From: Penelope pileata
Lineage: Eukaryota; Chordata; Aves; Galliformes; Cracidae
NCBI GenBank assembly: GCA_013396635.1
Contig: WBMW01001608.1
Span: forward strand, 461,483-525,482
DNA length: 64,000 bases
Direction of reading: 5' to 3'
A program made the translations under genes and the position numbers. Below, one piece after another: positions 11,907-24,678 of this stretch; positions within the stretch are counted from its first letter, which is position 1, and each line of letters starts with the position of its first letter. The notes below the pieces were generated by a model. That model was not told the origin of the DNA. It saw nothing but the letters and a program-made list of their open reading frames with translations, and searched no databases.

Positions 11907-14900
11907 AGCCCCAATCCTGTAAACAATTTATGCACACGAGTATTTGTATGTGACGTACTTAATTAGCCTAGATTCAGGAAAACACTTAAGCCATGGAACT
12001 TAAGTGTCAATGGGTGGTTTTGCCTGAATCAGGACCAAATGCATCACATGCAAAAACGCTACCCTGGACTGTCGTATTTGCAGGAATCACTGTGCATTTT
12101 CAGATAGTTCTAGCACTTTTCCTGATATCCATATTACTTTATTTTTTTTCTTGTTTTTTCTTCACTTCTGCATGAAATTTTCATATAGCTTTGCTCCACT
12201 CTAACCAGCTTCCCCATCTCTCTGGGCACTGATCTAAAACCCACACTGTACATCAGATCATGCTGACATGACTCTGCTGATGCACCACGTGTTCCAGTAT
12301 CAGGAGCCTGGACTCCTTACACCTTTCAGAGGAAGTCTCACCTGAAGCGAATTTTAGCTGAGCCAGAGTGGAGTGCATGGTTCTTTTCATTCTTTTTAAC
12401 AGTAGTTCATCAGTTTGTCTTGCTTTTGCTTGCTCTTTGCTTGACTCCTTTAAAATACTTCAGAACGCATTTAGTAGCACCTCTTTGTCAAGCTTATGTG
12501 ATGAACTTCATCATTTTGAGCATAACTCTCAGGATGTCAAGCTATGTATTTTAATAAGAAAGCACGAGCTGTTTGGTTTTATACTGGAAGCAGACACTGT
12601 ATTTTGGTTAGGCATTTAGAAGTGTAAAAAATAACAGGCAACTGATTGAATCCTATCACTTGACATACATGTTCACTGAAAGCTTATCTAAACTCCACTA
12701 AAACCAAGAATTTTAAAATTATTCAAGACCTACTTAGGTTAAAATGGGAATATCTATGACCAACCTATATTGTAATTTAGAAGTAAACTTGTTTTTTTCT
12801 TTTTTTCCTTTTCTTTTTTATATAGATCTAGGCAAGAAGGCTTAGATGGAGAATGAAAAAGAGAACAATAGTCATAATTAATTGAAGATTTTCTTATGAT
12901 TGGTAAATATTTCAAAAGAATGCACAAAAAACTTCAGAGTGAAACAGTGATTCTTTACGATGGAAATTGTGAGACTAATTGAAGAAAAAATTTAAAATCA
13001 ATATAAATGTTCTTTATGGGTGTGTATAGAACACATCTCACTACAGGGTCTAGAAATCCTAGAAGTACTTTAACAGTGCTTCTTACTTTCTCTATGGGAA
13101 TAGAGTTGATTCTCTATGGGAATAGAGTGAGATTCTCTTGACTTATGGGAGAAGCTGCAGTCATGAAAATTTGCAAAAGTTCCTGAGATTTTCTCAGATT
13201 CCCAAGACTGTAAAATTTCCCAGCATCCAAACAAGTATTGCATGTATATGTATTTATATAAACATATTTGTATGTGCACACAATCATATATACTCTCAAC
13301 AAAATGTATATAATTCTTGTGAGTATATATTAAAAAATCTCAGGAAGTTATTAAATTGTTTGAATGCATGAGTTAACTAAGCCAAAAAGTGAAGATTTTT
13401 TCATTCTATTTTACTAATGTGAGAAATCCATACTATCCTCTTTCAAAATAGATGAAATCCTGCTAACTAGCTCACATGCATGTTAATAACTTTACTCTGT
13501 AGCTGATAAACAAACTGGAAAGCCCTCAAAGAGCTAGAAAGAGTTAGAATGCATTTCTAGATACGTTACCAGATGAGACATAGAAGGAATGAATAGAGGA
13601 GGTTCGTATTTTCCACATTTCTTCCTCTTAAATTGGTGTCTACTATCACATGTGCAAGCAACCTAAGCATTTTTTTTGCTATGGATATTATTTACTTTTA
13701 GGATGTTCAGAAGTTGTATAAAACTTAGCTAGATTACAGGCCAAACAAAATGAACAACGTATCTAACAATGCAAGTAAATACAAACCAAGATTTTTCACA
13801 CTTCCAATGTGCAGTCAAGTAAAACTTTACCAAATCTTCCTCTTAAAAATGCTTCTAGTCCTTAGAATATTTCAGCCAACTCTTAATATGATAATATAAT
13901 TAGGAATATGCAACTACAAATATTATTTCATCTTAATCTATACAAAGCTTACATATCTTGTTTTGTGAATCTGCATATTGGTCATACTTCGAGCATAAAC
14001 TGAGACGGTAAAATCCTTTTGTTCTTAACCACCCATAATCTTATAAATATAGAAAATAACAGTATCCCACATTTATTTTTCCATTTATTATTGTGTAAGT
14101 AAAAGGGATTCATACCCTTACAATAAAAACTGTGGTCTAATTTTGGGGTGGAACCTCCATTCAGGCTTAAATTGGCATTTTAAGTGTTACTATGAGCCTA
14201 ACAATTGATTGCAAATGAAACAAGAATAAACTACTTTTGGCAGATTCTGCTGTTGTTTTTCCTGCTGGCTTTTGTTCTAGCTTTTATTTTCCATGGGAAA
14301 ATTTTCATATTGAGAACACTGAGAGGGCCAAATCTTTTAAGACATCCCCTAAGTGCACACACAATTAGATATCCTACCCTCATATAATTACTCCAGTAGT
14401 TATTTAGACAACTCACAATTGTCTGATTTGAGTACGCAGTTGGAGCATGTGCCAAAGGCAGGTGCATACTTTTTTGTTGGTTTTATTTTTTTAATATTTA
14501 ACAGTAGCACACATCTAAAGATTTATTAAAAAAAAATCTTAATTTCAGGAAAATTTTTCCTTAATGAATCTTGCCTATACTCCTATATCTTCAACAATGT
14601 TCTATAATACTTTATATCGCCCTTTCACCTCCCAAGTGAATGTCTCTTATACGTATGTTCTTACATAAAATTCACTACATTTCAAAGGCAGAAAATAAGT
14701 GTTTCCACATGTTTATAGTGGACAGGTCACTGTGATATACTCAGACTGACTGTAGATGGCTGTATGATTTCTAAATGAAATGCTGTGCCCTGCACTGAGC
14801 AAAAGTATAATGCCATTACTGAGCTGTTTGAAGTATTCAAAACATATATTATTAGACAAGATGTTTGACTGCTTGGCTTTCTTTTTATATTGAGAGCTTC

Positions 14901-16060
14901 TCCAAAATAAATCTAAGGAGAGAGCAACAGAAATCATATCAAATGGAAACTGAAACAACTAATTGAAATTAACGGTTATAGACACGCAAGAAGATTCGCA
15001 GGTCATCAGGTTTGGGATTTTTGTTGGATTTTTATTTCTTTGCCTGTGCTTTTAACTCTACTAACATTTAAATTGCTCTTTCTACTTTAAACATTCTGTT
15101 GTAGCATGAAATTTCCATGCACTGATGTAAAACACTACCATCAGCAGGCTGGAACCTACTTTGGTCTCTCTTGTTTCTTAATCAACATCTGAGAATTATA
15201 AACATCTGTAGACTGGTATGGAGTTAAGATTTCCTCTCAAACTATCTCTGGCAAAACCACATGGATGAGCTGATTTTCTTGCCCTGAAACAGCCCACAAA
15301 GCAAAAAAGTTTTTCTCTGGAAATCAGGAGTATTATAAGAAATGTCGTCAGAGATGAGACACAATACTTTCATCACGTAATTATTACTAAAATTACTAAG
15401 TTTTATTTCAGTTTTGTATTTCTTGGTACATCTTAGATTAATTCTTCCTATGCTGCCTTGACGCACAATGTAACAATCAAACTGTGCCAATTTTAAGCTC
15501 ATTTTTCCAAGTCTGAGATGCAAATAATAAAACTGCTTTAGTTAGTGTTGGATTATGGACTACATCTCTAGTTCGCTGGTTTTGCCCTGTACTGCTGTCC
15601 TCAGAGAAAAGCATGGGTATCCACTGCATTACTAGACCTAGTTAGAAAGCACAAAATTGCGGTAAACAGTAACTTAGGGCACATCATATCTTCGAACAGT
15701 TGTATAATAGGTATGCTACAGCTCTAGCAAGTGAACTCTCCAGTAGTAAGTGGTGCTCTCAAACAGTTCACATTTCTTCGGGATTTTTAATGAAGAAAGG
15801 GCCAGTGCCCAAGGGGTGATTACTTGGTGCCCTTGGCAGTGGCAGGCCGTTGCCATGCCCACCTCTGTCACCAGGCAGGAGGGGCCTGGCAGCCTGGGTG
15901 CCAGCAAACACCACCTGGCACATCACTTAGCATGTTCCAGCACTGGATGTTGATGTTTGTGACATTGAGGTCCCTAGTGAGGAAGTTCCCTGGGTGGCAT
16001 GAAGCCGGCCAGCTGCTTCCAGGGAGTGATGCACCAGATTCATTTTAAATTACCTCATTC
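11907..16060. other. AT-rich non-coding DNA leading to a GC-richer shoulder
   Basis: No gene was recognised. The sequence is AT-rich up to about 15.7 kb. From about 15.8 to 16.05 kb GC content rises (GGCAGTGGCAGGCC and similar), forming the upstream shoulder of the CpG island. The overlapping short frames there have no recognisable domain. A 22-bp tandem duplication at 13,089 is listed separately. Confidence 0.5.
13089..13132. repeat. Two tandem 22-bp units, each with a small inverted repeat
   Basis: Two units beginning TCTCTATGGGAATAGAGT lie head to tail (13,089-13,110 and 13,111-13,132), identical over their first 18 bases. Each contains CTCTAT...ATAGAG, a perfect 6-bp inverted repeat. It is probably a replication-slippage duplication. 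Confidence 0.8.
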
Positions 16061-16265
16061 TAAGCTGCTCCCACCAATCCCCCACGCTTCACTTTGGTTA
16101 TGTTTCATGTAAACAAAAGCGCTTACGGGCATCCTCAGAGGGCAAAAGGCCCCGGAAACAAACGGAAGACCTAATTCCAATAAACCCCAGCGCCCCTTTC
16201 TTGCTGCTGCCTCTTCGGGCTCGCGCGGAGCGGGCAGCAACGGAGCTGCGCCACAGTCCGCGCCG

Positions 16266-16289
16266 AGGCCAGGCCAGGCCAGGCCAGGC
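16266..16289. repeat. (CCAGG)n pentamer repeat in CpG island
   Basis: About five tandem copies of a CCAGG-type pentamer lie in the GC-rich block. If the first exon covers this position it would be in the 5' untranslated region. Confidence 0.8.
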
Positions 16290-16353
16290 TCGTCTCTCCC
16301 TTCCCCGCCGCCCTGCCGCCCTCCCGGATACCCCTCAGCCCCGCGCCCGCCCC

Positions 16354-16650
16354 ATGGCCGCGCCGGGCGCAGGGAGGAAGAGCCGCGGGCTGTGGGCGGC
16401 CTCGGCCTCATCAGCGCGTCGGGCGCCTGCGCGCAGGGAGCGGAGGAGGGGGGTGGGAGGCGGCGCTATCGCGCGTCTCCGCGTGCGAGCAGGGAGCCCT
16501 TCCCCTTCCCTTCCCCGGGCCTCCCCCACCACCTCCCCCTGCCCCGCGTCCCTTGCAGGGCGCCGGACCGGCGCGGGGGTCTGCGAGCCGCGCAAGGAGG
16601 GAGGGAGGGAGGCGGGGAGGGNGCTGGAGCCAGAGCCTCGGTTCTGGGAG
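16354..16650 (+). other. Candidate first exon and splice donor of an unidentified gene
   Basis: The strongest donor-like site in the island is GGGAG|GTGAAAG, with the GT at 16,651-16,652. An ATG at 16,354 in a good context (CCCCATGG) opens a frame of exactly 99 codons up to this donor and continues past it. Its peptide is Ala/Arg/Pro/Gly-rich with no recognisable domain, which is what any open frame in CpG-island DNA gives, so the exon may instead be entirely 5' untranslated. A second donor-like site, ACAAG|GTTGTC, lies near 16,690, and an acceptor-like TCCCTTGCAG ends near 16,558. The transcription start is not determinable. Only the presence of an exon here is reasonably supported; its ends and coding status are guesses. 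Confidence 0.3.
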
Positions 16651-16700
16651 GTGAAAGCAGGGCGGGAGGAGGAGGCACGTTGGTCACAAGGTTGTCCCCT

Positions 16701-19700
16701 CTGTTTTTTTTTTCTCTTTTCATTGTTGTCGGTGGTGATTCTGATGGCTGAAGAGGGAAGTTGAGATCTAAGTGATTTCTCTTTTTCCAGGCCTTGATAA
16801 AAAGCTTCCAGAAAAGGCCAGGATTCCCTCCACTTTCTTGCCCTCAGTGGCTATCTTCCCCCTCGTTCCACCTGTCTGACCCCAATCTGTGCTAACTGCC
16901 CAATTCACTGCCTTCAGAGTGACGGTTTTAGACTTAGCTTAACTGTCACGTTTGGTTTCCTTTAGGACACAGCAGTTCAAGTGGTGCATTAATTATGGAT
17001 TTCAGCGCAAGGGCTGCAATTAGCACAGTTTAGCTGTTTGAGAGTTTTGTGCTCTTAGATTGCTGTACTGTATCCATCAGTTGTGTAGTGTAGGTACATA
17101 CCCAATGGTGTTACGCATCCTGGGGCTTTGTGGTCTGCTTTTAAGGAACAGTTGTCCCATCGTATTGACAGGATGTTGCTTTGGTGGTACATATGACTTT
17201 AAATACTCAACAAGCAACAGCAATGTTAGTTAATATATGAAAGACTCATGTTCCAGAGCATACTGGGTTGGGAACTGAGAGTCAGGAATAGTGTTCTGAT
17301 TTTGCCACGCAGCCATACGGCATCTATTTGCCTCTTTACTGCCAGGAAACCTGGTTACCTGCCCTTACAGAGTACGCTGAAACTTGGTTAAAAAGCACCA
17401 CTGTTTCTTCTCATACCAATGAAACACCATTTAAGTTTATCACTTATGTTATTTGCCACACTCTAATTCAGCCGCATACTGATATTATCTCTATGAAAAT
17501 GAAACCTTCCAAACTGTATCCCAAGTAAATGTGGGCTGTTTATTGGCATTGAAAATATATATATTTTTTAAGTTGAGTATAACAGATTACACAACTAAAT
17601 TAATCCTAGATCCCACCTATCTCAGAATCATCGTTCGTTGTTAGCTCTGTAGCTCAGAGGTTGAAACACCACAAAGCCTAAAACAGGGCAGCAAGATCAG
17701 TGTATTGCTTGTGGACAGCAGTGATTTTAACTTGCAAACCAGTCCTTGCTTTGTAATTGGCTGACTTAAAGTTATTGTGAATAACTAATTGCCAGACTTC
17801 TTTTTTTTTTGGGGGGGGGGGGGGGGGGTGTAAGGCCTGTGCCTGCAGCATCCCGAGGTCTGATGGCAGTGATTACTGGACTAGTTACAATTTAGCCTGA
17901 ATGTGTTACAAAACAACCTATCAGGTAAACAGAATTAGACACAACCTACCCTAAGGAAGTTGTTGAGCTTTTAAACTTACTTGAAGTTGGTATCTCTCTT
18001 GAGCCAACAGCAGGAGCTTAGCTTTGTGTGATTTGTGCAACTTCATTCTGATTTCAGCTCATAGCAACATATGAGAGTATGAGCAATTCCTCTTTTTACA
18101 TACAAGCATGTATCGGGGAGAAAGTGTGGGTTTTTTTCTCCCTCTGGATTATGTGATGGCCTCATAATTTGTAGACGTGGTAGATATAGTCAATTCCTGA
18201 AAACCGAATGTTTTCAAAGATACTGATGGCATCCTTTTGTTGGTGAGTTGAAGACAAGAGGATGTTCTCCAGCTTTGTGGGTAGGAAGTGCAACAAAGTA
18301 AGGGCTTACACTGGTGGTGTTGCTGGAGAATTAATTATACTGATGGGGTTCCTGTTTGTTTCACTCCATTTCACCTGAGCAGTTACAAGCTTGATTTGGT
18401 TTGTGCTGTGATGCTAGCAAAGCTCACTTGTCACACAAAAATGGTTGATAACTTTTCTTAAAATACCATGGCACCTGCAAGAGTGATACTTAGACTTGAG
18501 AAATGTAAGTGGAAACATTCCTCTCACATTTGTCCTTTGTGTTATGGAGTTGGGTTTACTCATTGCTCTTCTCTTTTGTTTGCATTTCAATAGTGCTTGC
18601 ATTTTTGGAATTTGCTACCTCATATTGACGTGCAAGGAAAGTGTGATTTGGTGGCAATGTGTTATACATACTCTGCCTGCCTATGATTTACACCACCATG
18701 GAGATCTTTGCTGTCTCTGGGTTATTGTTGCTATTATAATTTTGGTTTTTTTTTGACTGTGCAAAGATATGCTTTGCACTGTGCCCTGAAAGGAATTCTG
18801 CTGCTGAAATCTTTTTAGAAAGTTTACTCTGTGCTCCATCCTTAGGAGTTTTATCTTAAACTGTTAGGTATGCTGCTGTAATTGGCAACAGCTGTTGCTG
18901 AGAATTGTGGAGGATAGACAGTTTCTGAGATAATCAGTAACTAGTCCATCTGAGGCTTTGTTGATTAGCACGTGTAAGAGAATTTTGGATCAGGAGTCAG
19001 TGATGACTGCAGAGTGCAAATGTGGCATGGTATGTAAATAGTTTGCCTCAGCCTCTGCACTGCTCTGGTGTAAATAGCGTACAGGTTTTGTGTGTTCTGA
19101 GCCCAATAAACTGCCCAAAGCAGTCCATTCTAGCCCATAAAAGCACAGATAGTTGGCTGAATTGTGCTCTAAGAGAAACAGGGCTGTGAAACATGCTGTG
19201 GTGTTGTTTACCTATGTTTGACTGTTATATTAATGAGACAGACTTTTTTTTCGATTCCTGGGAGAATGGGCATAGCTGTTGCCATTTCCAGTTTTGGAAA
19301 GTTGCTACTGTACTGTGTTTTGCTTGGGAATGTTTTTAGTTAACCAGGTGCTAGGTTCTTTTTCTGGTGTTACAACTTCTGGGAATGAATACCTTCTAAA
19401 AGGAACTGGAAGAGGTAGACTTGAAGTCTCTTTCATATTGGATAGCATTATAAGCTGATAGATCATATTATTTTTATTGATGTTAAATAGAAAAAGGAAT
19501 GATTTGAATTTTATCGGAATGTGTGTGACGGTCATTGAGGGGAAAGAGTTGACTGTACACGCTGAGAGTTGGAATCAGGCACAAGAGCCAAGCTAGAGCA
19601 GTTCTCCAGACTGTGTCCAGACCTTGGAGATGAGCATGCAGCAGCTGGCAGTCCACGTGGATTAAGGTCAATGAATTACCAAACAAAACAGAAATAGGTA

Positions 19701-22700
19701 TTTTACTCCTGTTAATGGCTAGATGTAAATTTCTCAAAGGACTGGAGTCATAATGTGACCTGAAGTCTAGCTGGAAATAATTTGAAAATAATAGGAAGAA
19801 TTGTGTGTTTCTGATGTTGAACTGAATGTGGTGGAAAGGAGACAATATCCCCAGTATCCTGTGCGGTATGTTCTGAAAAAAACTTTTTACTTACCTCTGT
19901 GCCATTTAAATCAAGGTGCTTTTTGTTCTGTTAATGGGTTTAGCTAATCCTTATTTTAGTTTTATTAAAGAACATTGTTACCACACTACTAATTGATTTA
20001 GTTGTGTGTATATGAAAAGTTCACGTGTTTGCGTAAGATGACTTTCCTGTGCCACTGTATCGTGTAGTGCTGCATTAGAGTGGGGATCAAATCTGTCTAA
20101 ATGTGTGAATGCTTCACCTTGAACGCATTACAACATCAGTTTTTGTCTGAGTGGGTTGGTTTTTTTGCTGAACTTAAAGTTGGCTAAGCTTTTTTTAAAA
20201 GTGTATCAAGATGCTGAGAATCTACCATTTACTTCTCTGGATGACTTGTTTCAGTGATTCATCTTTTCCACTATTTAAAAATAAGGCATGCAATTATTGT
20301 TTGAATACATTTGAATGCATCTGTCTTTCACTGGTTCTTGTTATCTTGTCTGAATTCTCTATCACATCAGACTGCCTTAAAAATGTGATTTGTCCCCTTG
20401 ACAGTTTTCTTTCCTCTGTATAGTGTTGGCATCTAGCATTTAAGGATAGAAATAGATTTAAAAATACATAGGTTTATATCTGCGATAACAGATCACAGAT
20501 TTACTGACCTGGCTACCCTCAGACTCTTGGAGAAGTTGAACAAAGTATGCTGATGTAAATCATTTGTCTCACGATGTTTTTTGACATCTGATCTGGAACA
20601 TCTGTTTAACAAATGAGTTGGAAGGAAAATCAATATAATGTGATACAACTATACCATTTTGAATCTTTCCAACTATAGAACGAAAGGATTTATTGGCTAT
20701 TTTTGATCTTTGTGTATAGTTTTTATCACTTCTGATGCCTCTGCGTACCCATGGACCTGGTGTTGAGGTGGTGTTTGGTACTACTGCTGTCGATTGTGCT
20801 GTATGTGGATGTTTGATGTCTCTCAGATCTCTGTGCTCCATAACTCTAATTCATGTTGATGGTGATCCGGCCCCCCTTCTCTGTGTTATTGATCGTGGCT
20901 TTTTTTTTTCATTAGGCTTGTTTCTTTGTTTTCTTTCTTTTTTTCCAGAAAGCATCAGTATTTGAATGTTTGAATTTGAGCTAGGATGAATTTTAGCCGA
21001 AATTGTTCTCTTTGTTAGCTGTAAAACTGACTGACCATAGATAAAAGCCATCATAAGGATGGCTTCCATTTTCATGTTTTCTAAGATTTTTCTTCCAAAT
21101 CAGCTTTGTTCCTAACATTTTTCGGCTTCAGAAATTTTGAAACCTCAGGAATATGAGTGTGTGCATTCATGATGTGTTTACATAGGTTTCAGTGATCTCT
21201 GTCTGGCTGTATAATTAGATTGTGATCAGTGGTTCTTAGGCTATCTGCAGTTCCTAGCCCAGTGATGTATTCATTTTAGCCATTAAAATGGGATATATGA
21301 TAATTTCTCTGTGCTGGTTACAGTGAGTAGTGTTAGGTAACTGTTGCTATTAGTTTTTAAAAATTGATGATTTTACTCTTGACTGCTAAGATCCTGGGAT
21401 ATTTGGTTTTCACTATTGCAGGCTTCAGTTTGGCATTTTTCTTTTAGCACATTACAGAAATGTGCATAGGAAAAAATCTTCCTGTTCTTCATTTGGAGCT
21501 GATGGTCTGCAACGGACCTCTACTTGCACCGCCCTCTGAGCTGCCTTACTTAACCCTCACACCCACACATAGCCATTATCCCATGGTTCTGAGTTACCAG
21601 GGAGTGAATGCCCAAGCTATGAGTCTTGAGGATCTTGGTTGTGCATGCTTGATAACAAGTGCTATTTTTGTTCAGTCTCTAACTTTTACACAGCAGGATT
21701 TCCAGCCTTTCAATTCGGAAGGAGTATAGATTTCTAATGTCTGTTGAGAATGGACTTGAATTTCGAGGCGCAGAACTTGTTAAAAGTTTTAAAGAATCTA
21801 GAACTGTAGAGGTACGTTTTTGGCATTTAGACATTGCTCTGATGTTAGTATAAGAACTGTGCCCTGGATCAGGTGAATTGTCATCTGGGCTGTTGATTTG
21901 TCACATATGGTGGTGGCCAACAGTAGGTGCTTTAAGAAGGTAACAGAAAAATCCCAGTTGTGGAATAATCTCCATACCAAGGAGCTCTTCAAACTCTTGT
22001 CAATTTGTAATGGCTTATGGTCATGAAATTTTCCAATAGCACTGGTGGATGTGGCCAGTGGCTTCTGCATCCTGTATGGTGCGGATGTATGCACTCTGTT
22101 CTCCAAATTATTTTTCTCCCTGCCATTATTCACAGCAAGGCAACATCTATATCTGTATGGCAATCTGCCTATATTTTACTGTTTGGACCTTGGTATGTTG
22201 CAGAGTTGAAAACTGTTGATCTGTTTTCTAATTTTCCCCACCAGATTCTCTTTAAAAATTGTTTTTTTTTCTTGAACTGTGATTAGTTTTTCTTACATCT
22301 GTGCTTTAAAAGAGATTGTCAGTGTTCCCACTGTCCTTTTCAGATGTAAATTTGGCCACTTTTAAAAGTAAAGACTTTAAAGACTCATGATATGTTTCAC
22401 ATTTATTTCACAATCGTTTTCATATAATCATGCCTGCTGCACTGTAAATGTGAAGAAGAGGATCCAATGCCTAGGCGGTACTTTGATTTCTTGTACCTTC
22501 TTGACTGAATTTTATCTCGAGTATTCATGATTAACATTTGGTAGTTTTGTAGAGCCGTTCATCCGTAAAAGAAAATGACGTTAATCGTTTCCAGTGAAAG
22601 GGAAGTGACTTATTCAAGGCCAAACAGCAACTTGGAGAGGGAGCTCCAGTTAGAACCCAGATTTTAGAATATCCCATCACAGTTAATTCACTGCAAAATA

Positions 22701-23264
22701 TTTAATAAATCACAATTTAAATGAGTTTGCTAAATTGTGGAAATGAAAAAATGTTTTAATTAGTAAAGACGTTAAATAGAAGGCTTTGTAAAATGAATTT
22801 GAGAAGTACAGTGAAAGAGTAGATTTAAGGAGAGTAGTTCTAACCACTACAGGAAGAATACAAGCAAACATTTGGCAAGATACTTCTCTTAATGTAAATC
22901 TACTAGGTTATCAAATAACTGTGCTGAGTGTAATGGAATTATTAATTTCTGCAGTGAGAAGAGTGGCTCTCAGTTGATACTGATGCTTCTTTTTTGCCTG
23001 GCCTGCTTCCTATAAAACTTCGCTGTACTTTCGGAGCAGTGACTTGGAAACATGCAGCATACACAGACTGTATTTCCTTTGGAGCCATGTATTTAAAAAA
23101 AAGAGGAGAGCTTTGCTTGTCTTTCAGTTATTCATGAGTCCACAGCATAGTGTTTCCTCCTTTAGGACTGACTCATTTTTAATTTACATCATTTGCACGT
23201 ATGCCTATGGCACTAATAAATATACACAGCTTAGAGAAAAGTTAATAAATCCAAGTACTCTAAG
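16701..23264 (+). other. Putative first intron, proximal part; no exon recognised
   Basis: The sequence is AT-rich with an obvious excess of T over A and of G over C on the plus strand, as expected for the non-template strand of a transcribed bird gene. There is no recognisable coding exon, RNA gene or CR1/mariner copy. Homopolymers include T10G18 at 17,801. Short frames, the longest 120 codons on the minus strand at 19,483-19,845, resemble nothing known to me. Confidence 0.5.
17801..17828. repeat. T10-G18 homopolymer tract
   Basis: Ten T are followed immediately by 18 G. A G-run of this length can fold into a G-quadruplex on the plus strand and is a common site of polymerase slippage, so its exact length in the assembly is uncertain. 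Confidence 0.9.
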
Positions 23265-23310
23265 TACTCTTAAGTCTTTTCCAACCTTAATGATTCTGTG
23301 ATTCTATATA
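23265..23310 (+). mobile_element. CR1 LINE 3' tail fragment
   Basis: The sequence CTTTTCCAACCTTAATGATT followed by CTGTGATTCTATA matches the end of the avian CR1 3' untranslated region, including its short terminal direct repeats (ATTCTGTG/ATTCTATA). Only the last 45 or so bases are present, the typical result of severe 5' truncation during target-primed reverse transcription. The same fragment appears again at 24,922-24,967 inside the duplicated segment. Confidence 0.75.
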
Positions 23311-23312
23311 TG

Positions 23313-23333
23313 AGTGTGTGTATATATATATAT
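23313..23333. repeat. (GT)n(TA)n microsatellite
   Basis: A short compound dinucleotide repeat directly follows the CR1 tail. It is repeated at 24,970-24,990 in the second copy of the duplicated segment with the same length. Confidence 0.85.
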
Positions 23334-24287
23334 TTATACGTATGTTTATTTTTTATATGTATGCGTATTTTTTGTACACTGAAAAGCGAAGCTGTTGGTG
23401 CTTGTGATGGTACCTTGTAAAGTTCATCGTACTACGCAGTGTTTATGCACAATGCATGAAGCAGTCTAGAATAACAGGCCAAAGATCTGGCCTCCCTTGG
23501 TTTTAAATTGTTGACCGGCATTTATACACAAAACTTATTCTGACCCTGCCAGTTTTACTGCTGGATGAAAATGTGTAGTGGGTAATACTTAAAAGATTCT
23601 TTTCCTCTGAAGAATGCAGAAATTGAGCAATTTCATTTCTGTAGCTGTTTGAGGGAGAAGTGGATGGGTGTGTGTAGAGGAAGGGGCAACAAGCAGGAAG
23701 TGCATGACTTCCTGTAAGCAGAGGAAGCTCATGTCCAAATCAGTGGAAAGATTTCTTCCGAGCACATCAGTGGTATATGTGCATTGTGCGCAAAAAGACC
23801 CACTTAAATTGTTAAATCAATAGTTGATGTCTTGGAAAAGAAGAAAAGGTAGCATTTTGGATTTCATTATTGTCAAATTTTTTTCAAATGAGGCAGCCAA
23901 CTACAAGAACTGAGAACATTTTCTGAACGAGGATAAACTTCACCTTTTTGTTTGTGAATTGGCTTCACAATTTCCTGTGAAATGCCACTTGAAATTTTAT
24001 GTTGGTTCTTTGTGTATTAACATTTAAATAAGTTCATTTTGGACAGTTCTGCTTGAAATTAAAAATTGTTTTGTGTCTAGCATTTCTGAAAAATCCAACC
24101 CACTGAATTACCATTATCCCACTCTGGCTATGTGTCAAATGATATAAATATTCTACACTTGGAGCTTAGATATCCTTTTTTCACAAGATCCCATCTGTAG
24201 TCAGGATGAATTTCACCTAATGAAACCTGCTTTGGTTTTTGGATTTGTGCAGTGGTTCTAACTCTTACTTATTACACTGCCCACGAG

Positions 24288-24323
24288 NGGGGTTGGGGGT
24301 GGGGGGGGGGGGGGGGGAAGGGG
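24288..24323. other. Single N and G-rich run marking a contig join
   Basis: One N (24,288) is followed by G-rich sequence including an uninterrupted run of 17 G (24,301-24,317). The N coincides with the end of the duplicated segment, so this looks like a contig boundary caused by a hard-to-sequence G tract. Confidence 0.85.
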
Positions 24324-24561
24324 TAAAGGTATGCGTCAATATTTATTTTTAATAACTGCATCTGATGGTGATGTTGGATGTTTAGTTGGTGTGGTCATGT
24401 TGCCTTTACCCTCAAAAGCAGAACCCATTTATCTGGAGGGTCAGTCCTCATGAAACGGAGTCGGGAAGAGACAGGACCAGTAGCAGCTGTTACTGCTGGA
24501 TGTAGCTCCACTTAGACGTTGTGCACAACTGAGGTGGACTGAGAGACATATACAGAATGTA
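24324..24561. other. Unique non-coding DNA between contig join and mariner
   Basis: About 240 bases of unannotated sequence begin the small contig that ends at the N gap. No gene or repeat family was recognised. Under the contig order proposed in the findings, this piece belongs after 26,331. Confidence 0.5.
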
Positions 24562-24678
24562 CGCAGGTTGCTCCAAAAGTAATGCCTCCTATTTATTTCC
24601 GTGGAAACTACAACAGGTACAAAGAGCACAATAACACTGTTTGATAGAGCAAATTCTCAGCTACAAAAAAATAGTTTT
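24562..24678 (-). mobile_element. Mariner MITE, one end (split by assembly)
   Basis: The piece starts after a TA dinucleotide (24,560-24,561) with the inverted-repeat core GCTCCAAAAGTAATGCCTCC, then continues as the reverse complement of the 3' end of the copies at 42.7 and 54.8 kb, so it lies on the minus strand. It runs into the N gap at 24,679. Its last 52 bases (24,627-24,678) recur as 26,333-26,384 with two mismatches, both near the contig end. It therefore appears to be the missing end of the element at 26,333-26,803. The two pieces joined at that overlap give about 536 bp, equal to the other family members (532 and 541 bp). Confidence 0.88.

Larger units (their letters stand above)
16105..16700. 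promoter_or_regulatory. CpG island promoter
   Basis: This is the only strongly GC-rich, CpG-dense block in the window, standing out from AT-rich flanks. Motifs visible on the plus strand are CCGGAA (16,152) and ACGGAAG (16,162), which resemble ETS sites; CCAAT (16,177-16,181); CCCGCCCC (16,346-16,353), GGGCGG (16,394-16,399) and GGCGGGG (16,611-16,617), which are GC boxes; and GCGCCTGCGCGC near 16,423-16,434, which is NRF1-like. No TATA box is apparent. This is the usual architecture of a broad, TATA-less promoter of a widely expressed vertebrate gene. A single N at 16,622 sits in a G-rich run and probably marks a sequencing difficulty. Direction of transcription is inferred as plus from the T and G excess downstream; a bidirectional promoter is not excluded. 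Confidence 0.85.
23121..24287. repeat. Duplicated 1,167-bp segment, copy 1 (probable assembly artefact)
   Basis: This block recurs at 24,778-25,944 with a constant offset of 1,657 and no difference in the lines I compared, including its (GT)n(TA)n microsatellite and CR1 tail. The block ends exactly at a single N (24,288), and the second copy starts exactly at the end of the N gap. Identity through a microsatellite and boundaries at N characters point to two overlapping contigs placed in tandem rather than a biological duplication. It contains a CR1 3' tail but no gene. Confidence 0.9.

Noticed and set aside
16201..16764. 187-codon plus-strand frame and overlapping minus-strand frames in the CpG island
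   Set aside because: GC-rich DNA has few stops, so long Arg/Ala/Pro/Gly frames arise on both strands. The frame crosses an N and a probable splice donor. Only a first exon of uncertain extent is kept.
17640..17690. tRNA-like A-box (TAGCTCAGAGGTTGAA)
   Set aside because: No B-box (GGTTCGAATCC-like) follows at the right distance and no acceptor-stem pairing is visible, so it is not a tRNA or tRNA-derived SINE.
19483..19845. 120-codon minus-strand open frame
   Set aside because: It lies antisense to the inferred transcription, has no recognised domain and no flanking splice or poly(A) context.
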